The position numbers and the translations under genes were made by a program. A stretch of DNA of 64,000 bases from Leptospira sp. WS58.C1 (GTDB taxonomy: Bacteria; Spirochaetota; Leptospiria; Leptospirales; Leptospiraceae). Below are positions 1 through 7,215 of this stretch, piece by piece (within the stretch, counting starts at the first letter, position 1; every line of letters starts with the position of its first letter). The notes under the pieces are model-generated. The model was given only the letters and a program-made list of their open reading frames with translations. It did no database searches and had not been told where the DNA came from. The DNA is taken from contig NZ_CP162138.1 of the NCBI RefSeq assembly GCF_040833995.1, positions 1 through 64,000 of the forward strand, given 5' to 3'.

Positions 1-753
1 ATGATTGTAGTATCCATCGCAAACCAAAAGGGAGGGGAAGGCAAAACCACCACCTCCCTGAATTTAGCCTGGGGTCTCGCCAGAAGAGGTAAAAAAACTC
101 TACTGATCGATATCGACCCTCAGGCAAATTCCACAGGGATTTTCCTGAATCCAGAAGGGTTAGAAAAATCCATGCATAATATTTTTCAATCCAAAGCGAA
201 AATCAGGGAAGTTATGGTTAAGACCGAGGTTGAGAACCTGAACATCGCCCCCTCTCGCCTGACCCTTGCAGAGGCAGAGACAATTGCAGCTATCGTAGAC
301 GCGCCTTATATTTTAAGGGATGCTCTTGCGGACCTAGAAAAGGAAATGGATTTTTGTATAATCGATTGCCCGCCTAGCCTTTCGATCTTTACCATAAACG
401 CTCTTGTTGCCTCCAACTATGTAATCATCCCCCTTCAGGCGGAAAAGTTTTCCGTGGATGGGATCTTAGGACTACAACAAACAATTACTAGTATTAAAAA
501 AAGGATCAATCCCAGTTTAGAAATCATGGGAGCATTGGTTACTCAACTCAAGCCCCAGACACTTCTTACCAAAACGATTATACCGGTCCTTACGAAATAT
601 TTTAGGATTTTTGACAATAGTATCTCGGACGGGGTGGCAGTGGGAGAATCTCACCTGGCAAGAAAGTCAGTTTACGAATACAATAAGTCTAGCCGCCAAG
701 CCCAGGAATATGAAGGCTTCATTGAGGAATTTTTGAATGAGCTCAAAAAGTAA
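1..753 (+). CDS. parA: ParA-family partition ATPase (first parAB locus)
   Basis: Walker-type cytoskeletal ATPase that would drive segregation of this replicon together with ParB. The 250-residue protein has the deviant Walker A at residues 8-17 (NQKGGEGKTT), a Walker A' DIDPQANST near residue 38 and a Walker B IIDCPPS near residue 121. The usual ParA motif is KGGVGKTT; here V is replaced by E, as in the second ParA at 24143. It is a short form without an N-terminal DNA-binding extension. The ATG is at base 1, so its promoter lies outside the window. It overlaps parB1 by 17 bases, implying translational coupling. The family call is secure; its role for this replicon is inferred from the neighbouring rep gene. 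Confidence 0.95.
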   Translation: MIVVSIANQKGGEGKTTTSLNLAWGLARRGKKTLLIDIDPQANSTGIFLNPEGLEKSMHNIFQSKAKIREVMVKTEVENLNIAPSRLTLAEAETIAAIVDAPYILRDALADLEKEMDFCIIDCPPSLSIFTINALVASNYVIIPLQAEKFSVDGILGLQQTITSIKKRINPSLEIMGALVTQLKPQTLLTKTIIPVLTKYFRIFDNSISDGVAVGESHLARKSVYEYNKSSRQAQEYEGFIEEFLNELKK

Positions 754-1582
754 ACGATTAGGCTCCCTCGCAGATGTATTTCAGGCAGAAAAACTGGAAG
801 GTACAATCCGAAAGATCCGACTGGATAAGATTCGTCCTTCGGAAAGCCAGCCTAGACAAGAAAGAAAAAAAGGCGTAGAAGAGCTTGCCCAAAGCTTGGA
901 TAAGGATGGACTTCTTCAGCCCATCTTAGTCACCAAAAAAGCAGACGAAGAATATTATACGATCATCGCCGGAGAAAGAAGATTTCACGCTGCTACCCTT
1001 CTCAAATGGCAGGAAGTGGAATGTAAAATCTTGGACAAGGATGCAAAGGAAACTTTCCGACTTGCAATCATAGAAAACTTACAGAGAGAAAATTTATCTC
1101 CGTATGAAGAGATAGAAGCCATGACTCATCTCAAAAGTTCTTTTTCTTATACCGACCTGGAATTAGGTAATCTGTTTGGAAAAAGTAGAAGTTATATGAC
1201 TGAACTTTTGGGGATCTCCTCTCTTTCCAAAGAAGACCTAAAAATTTGCCGAGATGCAGGGATAGAGTCGAAAAACCTGTTGGTGCAGGCAGCCTCTGCA
1301 GCTAAAAAAGGTACCCTAAAGGATTTTCTCGAAAAATTCAATTCCGGTGAATTAAAAACAGTAAAAGACGCAAAAACTTTTAACAGAGCGGAAGAAGGTG
1401 GATTATTTTCCCCAAGCCAAATCAGCACCAAATCCGGATCCGAAAAATCCGCAGCTTCCCCCTACCCTTATAAAATTATAAAAAAAGGCACAAGTGTAAT
1501 CATCTCGACAGAAGATGAAACCTTCCTTGCCGAACTTCATAAATTCGTGAAAAAAGAAATTTCCAAAAAATTCGGAAAATAA
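737..1582 (+). CDS. parB: ParB/Spo0J-family partition protein (first parAB locus)
   Basis: Centromere-binding CTPase partner of ParA. The 281-residue protein has an N-terminal ParB/sulfiredoxin-like domain (about 25-115) with the nucleotide-binding signature GERRFHAATLL near residue 81 and ENLQRENLSPYEE near residue 112. A helix-turn-helix region follows (about 130-190, FGKSRSYMTELL). The C-terminus is lysine-rich. The ATG lies inside the end of parA1 in another frame. No parS of the canonical TGTTTCACGTGAAACA type is seen nearby; inverted repeats just downstream (1610-1659) are candidates for its target. The family is certain; the target site is not known. Confidence 0.94.
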   Translation: MSSKSKRLGSLADVFQAEKLEGTIRKIRLDKIRPSESQPRQERKKGVEELAQSLDKDGLLQPILVTKKADEEYYTIIAGERRFHAATLLKWQEVECKILDKDAKETFRLAIIENLQRENLSPYEEIEAMTHLKSSFSYTDLELGNLFGKSRSYMTELLGISSLSKEDLKICRDAGIESKNLLVQAASAAKKGTLKDFLEKFNSGELKTVKDAKTFNRAEEGGLFSPSQISTKSGSEKSAASPYPYKIIKKGTSVIISTEDETFLAELHKFVKKEISKKFGK

Positions 1583-1609
1583 GATCCGGAACCGAAAGAC
1601 AAAATCGAA

Positions 1610-1624
1610 TAACAATTATTGTTA
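1610..1624. repeat. Inverted repeat TAACAAT-T-ATTGTTA downstream of parB1
   Basis: Perfect 7-base arms around a single central T, starting 28 bases after the parB1 stop. Position directly after parB and palindromic form make it a candidate ParB or Rep binding site. No T-run follows, so it does not look like a terminator. Confidence 0.4.
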
Positions 1625-1630
1625 AACGAA

Positions 1631-1659
1631 TTACTAAGGTGCAAACATGTACTTAGTAA
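1631..1659. repeat. Inverted repeat TTACTAAG-N13-CTTAGTAA
   Basis: Perfect 8-base arms (1631-1638 and 1652-1659) with a 13-base spacer, next to the preceding palindrome. A candidate partition or initiator binding site for the first parAB-rep locus. The arms are AT-rich, so a transcription terminator is unlikely. Confidence 0.4.
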
Positions 1660-1811
1660 AAGATTTTATCGGACTCGGGCTCAAAAATTTGGGAATGAGT
1701 TGACGAAGCTGAAAAAAGCCCCAATATGTGACATAATATTCTAAACGGAAATGTAGTACTTTCTCCCGAACCGGAAGAGAGAGGGAAGAAACATTGCCGT
1801 CGGTCTGAGAT

Positions 1812-1870
1812 AAAAAAACTCCCCTGGTTTGCCCAGGGGCCGGACCTTCCCGAAGGAATGTTGTTGGATG
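1812..1870 (-). ncRNA. Candidate antisense (countertranscript) RNA in the rep leader
   Basis: On the minus strand a perfect TTGACA (1904-1899) is followed after 17 bases by TATTTA (1881-1876), a weak -10. Initiation would fall near 1870. About 30-50 bases on comes CCCCTGG-GCAAA-CCAGGGG and then AGTTTTTTT, a textbook intrinsic terminator ending near 1812. The predicted RNA of about 58 nt also contains a CCTTC/GAAGG hairpin. It lies wholly opposite the leader of rep. Position and structure match plasmid countertranscript RNAs that limit initiator synthesis. The terminator is clear; the promoter is only half convincing, and expression is unproven. Confidence 0.45.
1821..1839 (-). terminator. Intrinsic terminator reading leftward
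   Basis: Read on the minus strand: stem CCCCTGG, loop GCAAA, stem CCAGGGG, then AG and seven T. GC-rich stem plus T-run is a strong rho-independent terminator for a leftward transcript. No minus-strand protein gene lies upstream of it, which is why a small RNA is proposed. Confidence 0.7.
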
Positions 1871-1898
1871 AGACATAAATAACCTTATGTCGGATAAA

Positions 1899-1904
1899 TG
1901 TCAA
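1899..1904 (-). promoter_or_regulatory. Candidate -35 box of a leftward promoter
   Basis: TTGACA, a perfect sigma-70-type -35 box on the minus strand, with TATTTA 17 bases downstream at 1881-1876. The -10 matches the consensus at only three of six positions, so the promoter is tentative. Confidence 0.4.
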
Positions 1905-1968
1905 CTACCTTCGGATTTTTTGCTTAAAATTAATTTTTTTGCCTAGTGGGCAAAAGAGGATCCAAGGT

Positions 1969-2862
1969 ATGGGCGAGCATTTTCCATATATAAAATTCCT
2001 CTCGGACATCATAGATTCCGGGGTTTGGGCCACTCTTTCTCCAGCTGCAAAGACCCTATATCTCGTCCTGCTTAAATTTAGTGACCAGACATTTAAGCCC
2101 GTCTGGCCTAGTAACGAAAGTTTGATCCGGCTTACAGGATTAAAGACTAAAAAATCCATCAATGAAGGAAAGAAAGACCTAGTAAGAGCGGGCCTTCTCC
2201 AATTTGTCCCTGGGACTGGTCATAAAAACTCTACCTACTATTTTTGCTTCAACTACCCCGGGTCCAAAATTCCACCCCAGGGGGTTATTTTTGGAAACCC
2301 CAGAGGTGGATCGGGAGGCTCCCCTGGGGTGTTGGCTGGTAGCCCGGAGGGGGGTGGAGCCGGAAACCCAAACAATATAAATATAACCATCCATAATACC
2401 CAAAACCAAAAACCTAGTTTGGAAAAGAAAGAATTAAGTTTGGATTCTTTAAAAGACCGTTACGGAGAAGACATACTCACCGAAGCAATGGAAATTGCGA
2501 AGGCACAAGGACTCGGTGATAATTTACATTATATTCGTGGGATTTGTAAAAATCTCTCCGCGACCAGGCGGCCGAATTTTGAGCACACCTCCCCTATCCA
2601 GCCCCAGGACCTGAGACATTCTTCTGGAAAAGAAGCCTCTTGGATGGGGTTCTTAGAATGGTGTAAGGGGAATCTTTCTAGAAGCAGTGTGGAAGTATTG
2701 GAGAAAGTTCAGGTCGAACCGGATGGCAAAACTCTTTTAGTGAAAGATCCTCTTCCTGATCCACTGAGAATGATCATTACAAAGTACTTCACAGACAAAA
2801 TCCACCCCTCGATACTGGTTATATTTTCTGCAAAAGCCGAAGAAAACCGGGTACATGTTTAA
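1969..2862 (+). CDS. Putative replication initiator (winged-helix plus DnaA-N-like domain)
   Basis: 297-residue protein, probably the initiator of this replicon. Residues about 5-100 look like a helix-turn-helix of the HTH_36 type seen in plasmid Rep proteins (VWPSNESLIRLTGL, then KKDLVRAGLL). A Pro/Gly-rich linker (about 100-135, GGSGGSPGVLAGSPEGGG) follows. The last 70 residues (WMGFLEWCKGNLS ... TLLVKDPLPDPL ... ITKYF) resemble the DnaA N-terminal domain by pattern. A TTG at 1939 is also open, but the ATG at 1969 is preceded by AGAGGA at 1955-1960 with good spacing. It sits directly after parAB as in many low-copy replicons. The initiator role is inferred; domain assignments are by eye. 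Confidence 0.7.
   Translation: MGEHFPYIKFLSDIIDSGVWATLSPAAKTLYLVLLKFSDQTFKPVWPSNESLIRLTGLKTKKSINEGKKDLVRAGLLQFVPGTGHKNSTYYFCFNYPGSKIPPQGVIFGNPRGGSGGSPGVLAGSPEGGGAGNPNNINITIHNTQNQKPSLEKKELSLDSLKDRYGEDILTEAMEIAKAQGLGDNLHYIRGICKNLSATRRPNFEHTSPIQPQDLRHSSGKEASWMGFLEWCKGNLSRSSVEVLEKVQVEPDGKTLLVKDPLPDPLRMIITKYFTDKIHPSILVIFSAKAEENRVHV
2275..2329. repeat. CCCCAGGGG / CCCCTGGGG sites inside rep, candidate oriV element
   Basis: CCCCAGGGG at 2275-2283 and its reverse complement CCCCTGGGG at 2321-2329 lie in the stretch coding the Pro/Gly linker of the initiator. The same core arms form the terminator at 1821-1839. An AT-rich run (2371-2400) follows. Origins embedded in the initiator gene are known for repABC plasmids. 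The sites may equally be a by-product of Pro-Gly codons. Confidence 0.3.
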
Positions 2863-2883
2863 AAGGACCACGTTAAAGCTCTT

Positions 2884-5391
2884 ATGAATGAAGAATCCAT
2901 CCGGATCAGCCATCCTCGACAAGTTAAAGTAAACGAAATTAAGACCAAAGGTACGTTCGAATTTAAGGATGGAGGACTTCGTTCTTATTCTGAGCTATTG
3001 GACCATTCCGGTGTCGGGGTCTTGACTTTGGTTTTAAATCAAGGCTCTAGTTTTAATCAGATCAAGTTATATCAATCGGAACAATCCGGCGCCTTCTTTC
3101 CCGATTCTTTCAAATTCGAAATTTCCTTGGATGGAAAAGTTTGGGAACCGATCCTACAGGAAACAGGTTTCAGGAGATTGAATAAAAAAGTAGGACAATG
3201 GAACTTCTCCTTGGTCCGCGCTAACTTTTTAAAATTGGTCAGTAAGGTTTCCGAAAAAGAAGGATCCAAATTTAAAGTTTCTATCGGCACTTTGGAAGTC
3301 GGCATTTCAGGGGTCACTAAATTAGAAGTAAGCTCCGAAAAAGACAGGTTTTGGGTAAAAGAAAATCTGATCGATGAAAGACCGGATTACGGCTGGTCTT
3401 CTCTCGAATCGAATCAGCCGAAGGAAGAATTTTTCCTGATGGATCTAGGCTCTATCAGTAGAGTGAACGAGTTGAGAATTCTTTCGCCGAAGGACGGTCA
3501 TTTACCTTTTCCAGAAACGTTTACCGTATATTATAGCGAAGACGATCTGACCTGGAATCAGCTTTTAGAGGAGAACCAATTCTTGTCCGAGTTGGGAACC
3601 TGGTATCAATGGAGATTTTTGCCTACGAATATTCGCTTTTTGAAATTCGTTTCTCGCCCTCGTAAGGTCCAAGGCAAAGAAAAATACTCCACAAGCATCG
3701 TAGAGGTGGAATTGTACGCGGCTCCGTATTTAAGCGAGCTGACTCATAAACCTACTGCGGAACCTCTTCCTTATGCTACCGTTTTAAGATCGGGACTTGT
3801 GAGGCTTGCAATCGACGGCGAAACTTCCGAAGGTGCCGCAGTTCAGGCAAATGATAGAAGGTTGAGAGACGGTTCTACCGAGTATAAAGGTATTGTGGAG
3901 CTTGCTTCCGATGGAGAAGAAAAGGAAGGTGTCGTTGTCCAGGGTAGCGACAGAAGATTAAAACATTCCACTGAGGCTTCTTACGGCCTTGTGAGACTTG
4001 CATCCAACGGCGAAAATCGGGCAGATAGGGTCGTGCAAGGAAATGATGATCGTTTAAAACCTTCTACCACTCAAAGTTTTGGTATCGTAGAGCTTGCGGA
4101 GAATGGCGAAACGAAAGAAGGTACCGTTGTTCAGGGAAATGACGATCGTCTAAAACATGCGACTGCTCAAAAATTCGGTTTAGTACAATTGGCTTCCCCG
4201 GGAGATGCAAGCCCCGGAAAAGTGGTCACTTCGGATGATCCTAGGCTACGCCATGCGACTACGGAAAGTCCCGGTATTTTGAGATTTGCCTCCAATGGAG
4301 AAGAGTCTGCGGATGCGGCAGTTCAGGGAAATGATAAGAGATTAAAAATTTCCACTCCTCAGTCTTACGGGATTGTAAAGCTGGCACGTTCCGGAGAAGC
4401 GAAAGAAGGTGCGGTCGTCCAAGGTGACGACGAAAGGTTGCGTAACGCTAGTACCGAGTATCCGGGTATCGTAACTGTCGCTCCAAAGGGGAAATCTATC
4501 CCTGGGCATGTGGTTTCTTCCGATGATCCTAGATTGTCGGATGCAAGGCAGCCTCTTTCTCATACTCATGATTACGCTCCAAAAGAGCATGATTTCAGCT
4601 CTCATACCGGATATCTGAGATTGAAGGGTTCCATAGAGGCTCCTTATGCAAATATCTCCCCTCCTCCTGAAAACGCAGGACTTGCTTATGCAAGAAATGA
4701 GAGCGAAAAAGGAGCGGGTATTGTTGGTTCCGGTAGATTTTCCGGGATCTTGGGCTTCGGAGAAAAATTCGGAGTTCGAGGTGATAGCGCTTCCGGAGAA
4801 AAAGAATCCGCCGGTATTTTGGGTCTAGCCAAAAGAGGATTCGGTGGATGGTTCCATTCTAGATCAGGTCACGCGGTATATGCGAGCGGGAAAGGGATAC
4901 CAAGTCTGAACGAAACAGGTTCAGGCAAAGCGATCTTGGCTGAAGGTGATTCCGATTTTATAGGAACTGTATATTTGCAAACGGGAAAAGGTACGGATTG
5001 TATCGCTAAATTTTTCCCCGTACAATCTTCCGATGTGATTGCTGAAGGTGATCTTCTTGCTATGGGCGAAGACGGTAAACTTCATAAATCCAGACAGCCG
5101 AATGCCACAAATATCGTAGGTGTTGCTGTGAAATCTGCGGCATTGGTCTTGGGGGATAAACCTCAAGCGGAAGGCCAATGGCTTGTTGCAATTGCGGGAG
5201 TGGTCCTTGCGAATGTAGAGGCTCAATCTTATCCTGTACAACCTGGAGATCTATTATGTTCTGGTCTTACCGGAGGCCATGCAGTCCGAGTTGCTCCTGA
5301 AAATTTAAAACCCGGGGCGCTTGTCGCAAAATCTCTGGGCTTACAAAGAAACGGCAGAGGCCCTATTCAGGTCCTTCTCTGCTGTAGTTGA
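2884..5391 (+). CDS. Discoidin-domain and tail-fibre-repeat protein
   Basis: 835-residue protein of unknown role. Residues about 15-145 and 150-280 are two F5/8-type-C (discoidin)-like beta-sandwich domains, each with a SRVNELRI- or QIKLYQS-type strand and WNF/WRF before a FLKLVS/FLKFVS strand. Residues about 300-555 are eight tandem 32-residue repeats of the form G-[IL]-V-x-L-A-x-x-G-E ... V-V-Q-G-x-D-x-R-L-K, like phage tail-fibre repeats. A glycine-rich region and a C-terminal domain (about 695-835, DVIAEGDLLAMGEDGKL) follow. No signal peptide is visible. No other phage gene is nearby. Binding of a surface sugar or ligand is a guess from the domain types. Confidence 0.75.
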   Translation: MNEESIRISHPRQVKVNEIKTKGTFEFKDGGLRSYSELLDHSGVGVLTLVLNQGSSFNQIKLYQSEQSGAFFPDSFKFEISLDGKVWEPILQETGFRRLNKKVGQWNFSLVRANFLKLVSKVSEKEGSKFKVSIGTLEVGISGVTKLEVSSEKDRFWVKENLIDERPDYGWSSLESNQPKEEFFLMDLGSISRVNELRILSPKDGHLPFPETFTVYYSEDDLTWNQLLEENQFLSELGTWYQWRFLPTNIRFLKFVSRPRKVQGKEKYSTSIVEVELYAAPYLSELTHKPTAEPLPYATVLRSGLVRLAIDGETSEGAAVQANDRRLRDGSTEYKGIVELASDGEEKEGVVVQGSDRRLKHSTEASYGLVRLASNGENRADRVVQGNDDRLKPSTTQSFGIVELAENGETKEGTVVQGNDDRLKHATAQKFGLVQLASPGDASPGKVVTSDDPRLRHATTESPGILRFASNGEESADAAVQGNDKRLKISTPQSYGIVKLARSGEAKEGAVVQGDDERLRNASTEYPGIVTVAPKGKSIPGHVVSSDDPRLSDARQPLSHTHDYAPKEHDFSSHTGYLRLKGSIEAPYANISPPPENAGLAYARNESEKGAGIVGSGRFSGILGFGEKFGVRGDSASGEKESAGILGLAKRGFGGWFHSRSGHAVYASGKGIPSLNETGSGKAILAEGDSDFIGTVYLQTGKGTDCIAKFFPVQSSDVIAEGDLLAMGEDGKLHKSRQPNATNIVGVAVKSAALVLGDKPQAEGQWLVAIAGVVLANVEAQSYPVQPGDLLCSGLTGGHAVRVAPENLKPGALVAKSLGLQRNGRGPIQVLLCCS
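3781..4560 (+). repeat. Eight tandem 96-bp repeats coding tail-fibre motifs
   Basis: In-frame repeats of about 96 bases (32 codons) within the gene at 2884. Their translated core is LAxxGExxEGxVVQGxDxRL. Copies 5 and 8 diverge (VVTSDDPRL, VVSSDDPRL). The DNA copies differ at many bases, so the array looks old rather than freshly expanded. Confidence 0.8.
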
Positions 5392-5395
5392 AAAA

Positions 5396-5413
5396 TTCCC
5401 CATCTGCGGGGAA
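5396..5413 (+). promoter_or_regulatory. Hairpin overlapping the metF ribosome binding site
   Basis: TTCCCC (5396-5401) and GGGGAA (5408-5413) pair around a 6-base loop and abut the AAAGG (5412-5416) that serves as Shine-Dalgarno for the ATG at 5422. It could modulate metF translation, or simply separate it from the upstream gene. Confidence 0.3.
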
Positions 5414-5421
5414 AGGTTAGA

Positions 5422-6294
5422 ATGAAAAAGATATTAGAAATTTATAAAACGGCAAAAGCGCCGGTTTACTCTTTCGAATTTTTTCCGCCTAAAACTCCTG
5501 AAGGAGAAACGAAATTATTCGAAGCAGTGGAAGAATTGTCAAAGGTGGATCCGGGTTATATCACTGTGACCTACGGGGCGGGAGGTTCTACCCGGGATAA
5601 GACTATTCGTATCACTTCCGAGTTGGCTAAAAAGTTTTCTCTTCCTGCGGCGGCTCATTTTACTTGCGTTGGCGGCAATAAGGACGAGATCCGGGTGATC
5701 TTAAAACAGATTCGAGAGTCCGGGATCGAGAACTTAATGGCTCTCCGAGGAGATCCTCCGAAAGGAGAAGGGACTTTCAAAAAAGTAGAAGGCGGTTTCG
5801 GTTACGCAAGCGAGCTTATCTCTTTTATTAAACAAGAAGGTTTCGATTTTTGTATGGGGGCCGCTTGTTATCCGGAAAAACATCCCGAAGCTCCAAGCCT
5901 AGAATCCGATGTGGATAACCTAAAACGTAAAGTGGATTCGGGCGCTTCTTATCTGGTCTCTCAATTGTTTTTTAAAAATTCCAATTTTGAATCTTTTTTG
6001 GATTTGATCCGAAAAAAAGGCATCAATGTTCCTGTGATCCCTGGGATCATGCCGATCACTTCTTTTGCTCAGATAGAAAGATTTAAGTCGATGGCCGCTT
6101 GCGAATTTCCGGAAAAACTAGTTTCCGATCTGGAAGAGGTAAAGGATATACCGGAAGAATTTTATAAAAGAAGTATACAATTCTCCGTAGGTCAATGCCG
6201 TGAATTGGTCGAACTGGGAGCTCCTGGAATTCATCTTTACACTCTAAACCAATCTCCTGCGAGTTTGGATATAGTGAGAGAACTGAAAAATTAA
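5422..6294 (+). CDS. metF: 5,10-methylenetetrahydrofolate reductase
   Basis: FAD enzyme reducing methylene-THF to methyl-THF for methionine synthesis, cytosolic. The 290 residues match the family's usual bacterial length. Visible motifs are the N-terminal YSFEFFPPKTPEGE, the YITVTYGAGGSTRD strand near residue 50, the conserved NLMALRGDPP near residue 110 and GVQLYTLN-like GIHLYTLNQS near the C-terminus. The ATG has AAAGG five bases upstream. Its stop overlaps that of the convergent mqnD by four bases. The assignment is firm. Confidence 0.96.
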   Translation: MKKILEIYKTAKAPVYSFEFFPPKTPEGETKLFEAVEELSKVDPGYITVTYGAGGSTRDKTIRITSELAKKFSLPAAAHFTCVGGNKDEIRVILKQIRESGIENLMALRGDPPKGEGTFKKVEGGFGYASELISFIKQEGFDFCMGAACYPEKHPEAPSLESDVDNLKRKVDSGASYLVSQLFFKNSNFESFLDLIRKKGINVPVIPGIMPITSFAQIERFKSMAACEFPEKLVSDLEEVKDIPEEFYKRSIQFSVGQCRELVELGAPGIHLYTLNQSPASLDIVRELKN

Positions 6295-7118
6295 AGAAAT
6301 AGTTCCTTCTCTTTTTCGGGAGGAAGTAATCCTGTTTCGAGGGCCTTTTGTTGTAATAAGCGGATCGCCCTTTCTCCTTCGTTTCCTAGGCTTTTAGAAA
6401 ATTCGTTCACATACAGATCTATATGCGCATCCGCCACTTTTCTCGTTGTGGTTTGGGAATGTTTTAAGATATAATCGTACATACTTTCTCTGTTTTGGTA
6501 TGCGAGAGACAGACTTTCCTTAATTGCCGAGTCCAGGTCCTGTTTGATTTGCGAAGAAAGGTCTCTGCGGATCGCAATACATCCGAGCGGAATATGGGCT
6601 CCGGTTGTGCCTTCCCACCATTCTCCTAAATCTTCTACTTTTTCGAGACCTCTTGCTTGGTAGGTGAATCTTTCTTCGTGAATGACGATCCCGAAATCAG
6701 CCTCTCCGTTTTTTACTTTGTCCAAGATCAGATCGTAGCGTGTGGGAACCGGTGTAAAATCCCCTTTTAAATATAGATGTGTAAGTAAATTGGCAGTTGT
6801 CCAAAGCCCTGGGACCAAAATTTTTTTTCCGTTGGGAGTTCCTACCGAGGAGCCCGCTTTTTTTACGATGATTGGGCCGCAGTTCCTACCAAGTGCAGAC
6901 CCGCTATCCAAAAGAGAATATTTATCAGCTACATGGAATAATGCGGCGAAGGAAATTTTCGTGGCCTGAAATTTTCCTTTGTCCGCGAATTGGTTCAGTT
7001 GTTCCACATCGTATAATTCTTCTTTGATGGAGAATGGCGCCTGAGTCTTTCCGGAAATTAGATGATAGAAGATGAATGTATCGTTTGGGCAGGGAGAATA
7101 TGCCAGACTGAGTTCCAT
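6291..7118 (-). CDS. mqnD: 1,4-dihydroxy-6-naphthoate synthase (futalosine menaquinone pathway)
   Basis: Cleaves cyclic dehypoxanthine futalosine to dihydroxynaphthoate in the alternative menaquinone route; soluble, periplasmic-binding-protein fold. The family signature SPCPNDTFIFYHL lies at the N-terminus, and GSALGRNCGPIIV and the DFGIVIHEERFTY segment follow. I take the ATG at 7118 (275 aa) because the family starts just before SPCPNDTF. The frame stays open to 7223, but that extension looks non-conserved and would overlap the divergent HAD gene. It converges on metF. Enzyme identity is strong; the start is uncertain. Confidence 0.9.
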   Translation of the reverse strand: MELSLAYSPCPNDTFIFYHLISGKTQAPFSIKEELYDVEQLNQFADKGKFQATKISFAALFHVADKYSLLDSGSALGRNCGPIIVKKAGSSVGTPNGKKILVPGLWTTANLLTHLYLKGDFTPVPTRYDLILDKVKNGEADFGIVIHEERFTYQARGLEKVEDLGEWWEGTTGAHIPLGCIAIRRDLSSQIKQDLDSAIKESLSLAYQNRESMYDYILKHSQTTTRKVADAHIDLYVNEFSKSLGNEGERAIRLLQQKALETGLLPPEKEKELFL

Positions 7119-7215
7119 TCTTCCAGGGAATCGGTTTTGATTCTCTTGGAAACGAAAAAAGGGGGTGGAAGGAACTCCTGCCCCCGGGTCTACTGGAAAA
7201 GAATTGTAGGTTTCC

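Larger units (their letters stand above)
1583..1968. other. parB1-rep intergenic region, candidate copy-control/origin segment
   Basis: 386 bases without a supported gene. From left to right it holds: the 15-base inverted repeat TAACAAT-T-ATTGTTA (1610-1624); a perfect 8-base inverted repeat TTACTAAG/CTTAGTAA (1631-1638, 1652-1659); TGTGACATAA (1727-1736); a minus-strand terminator hairpin (1821-1839 preceded on the plus strand by A7); a short hairpin CCTTC/GAAGG (1845-1856); GACATAA/TTATGTC (1872-1891); a perfect TTGACA reading leftward (1904-1899); and an AT-rich run (1915-1940) before rep. Such density of structure is typical of replication control regions. The function is inferred from layout only. 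Confidence 0.6.

Noticed and set aside
1634..1904. Two overlapping minus-strand frames of about 80 codons in the parB1-rep gap
   Set aside because: Odd composition, no ribosome site; they run through the inverted repeats and the candidate RNA terminator.
2884..5391. Prophage
   Set aside because: A tail-fibre-like repeat alone is not a phage; no capsid, portal, terminase or integrase gene is present in the window.
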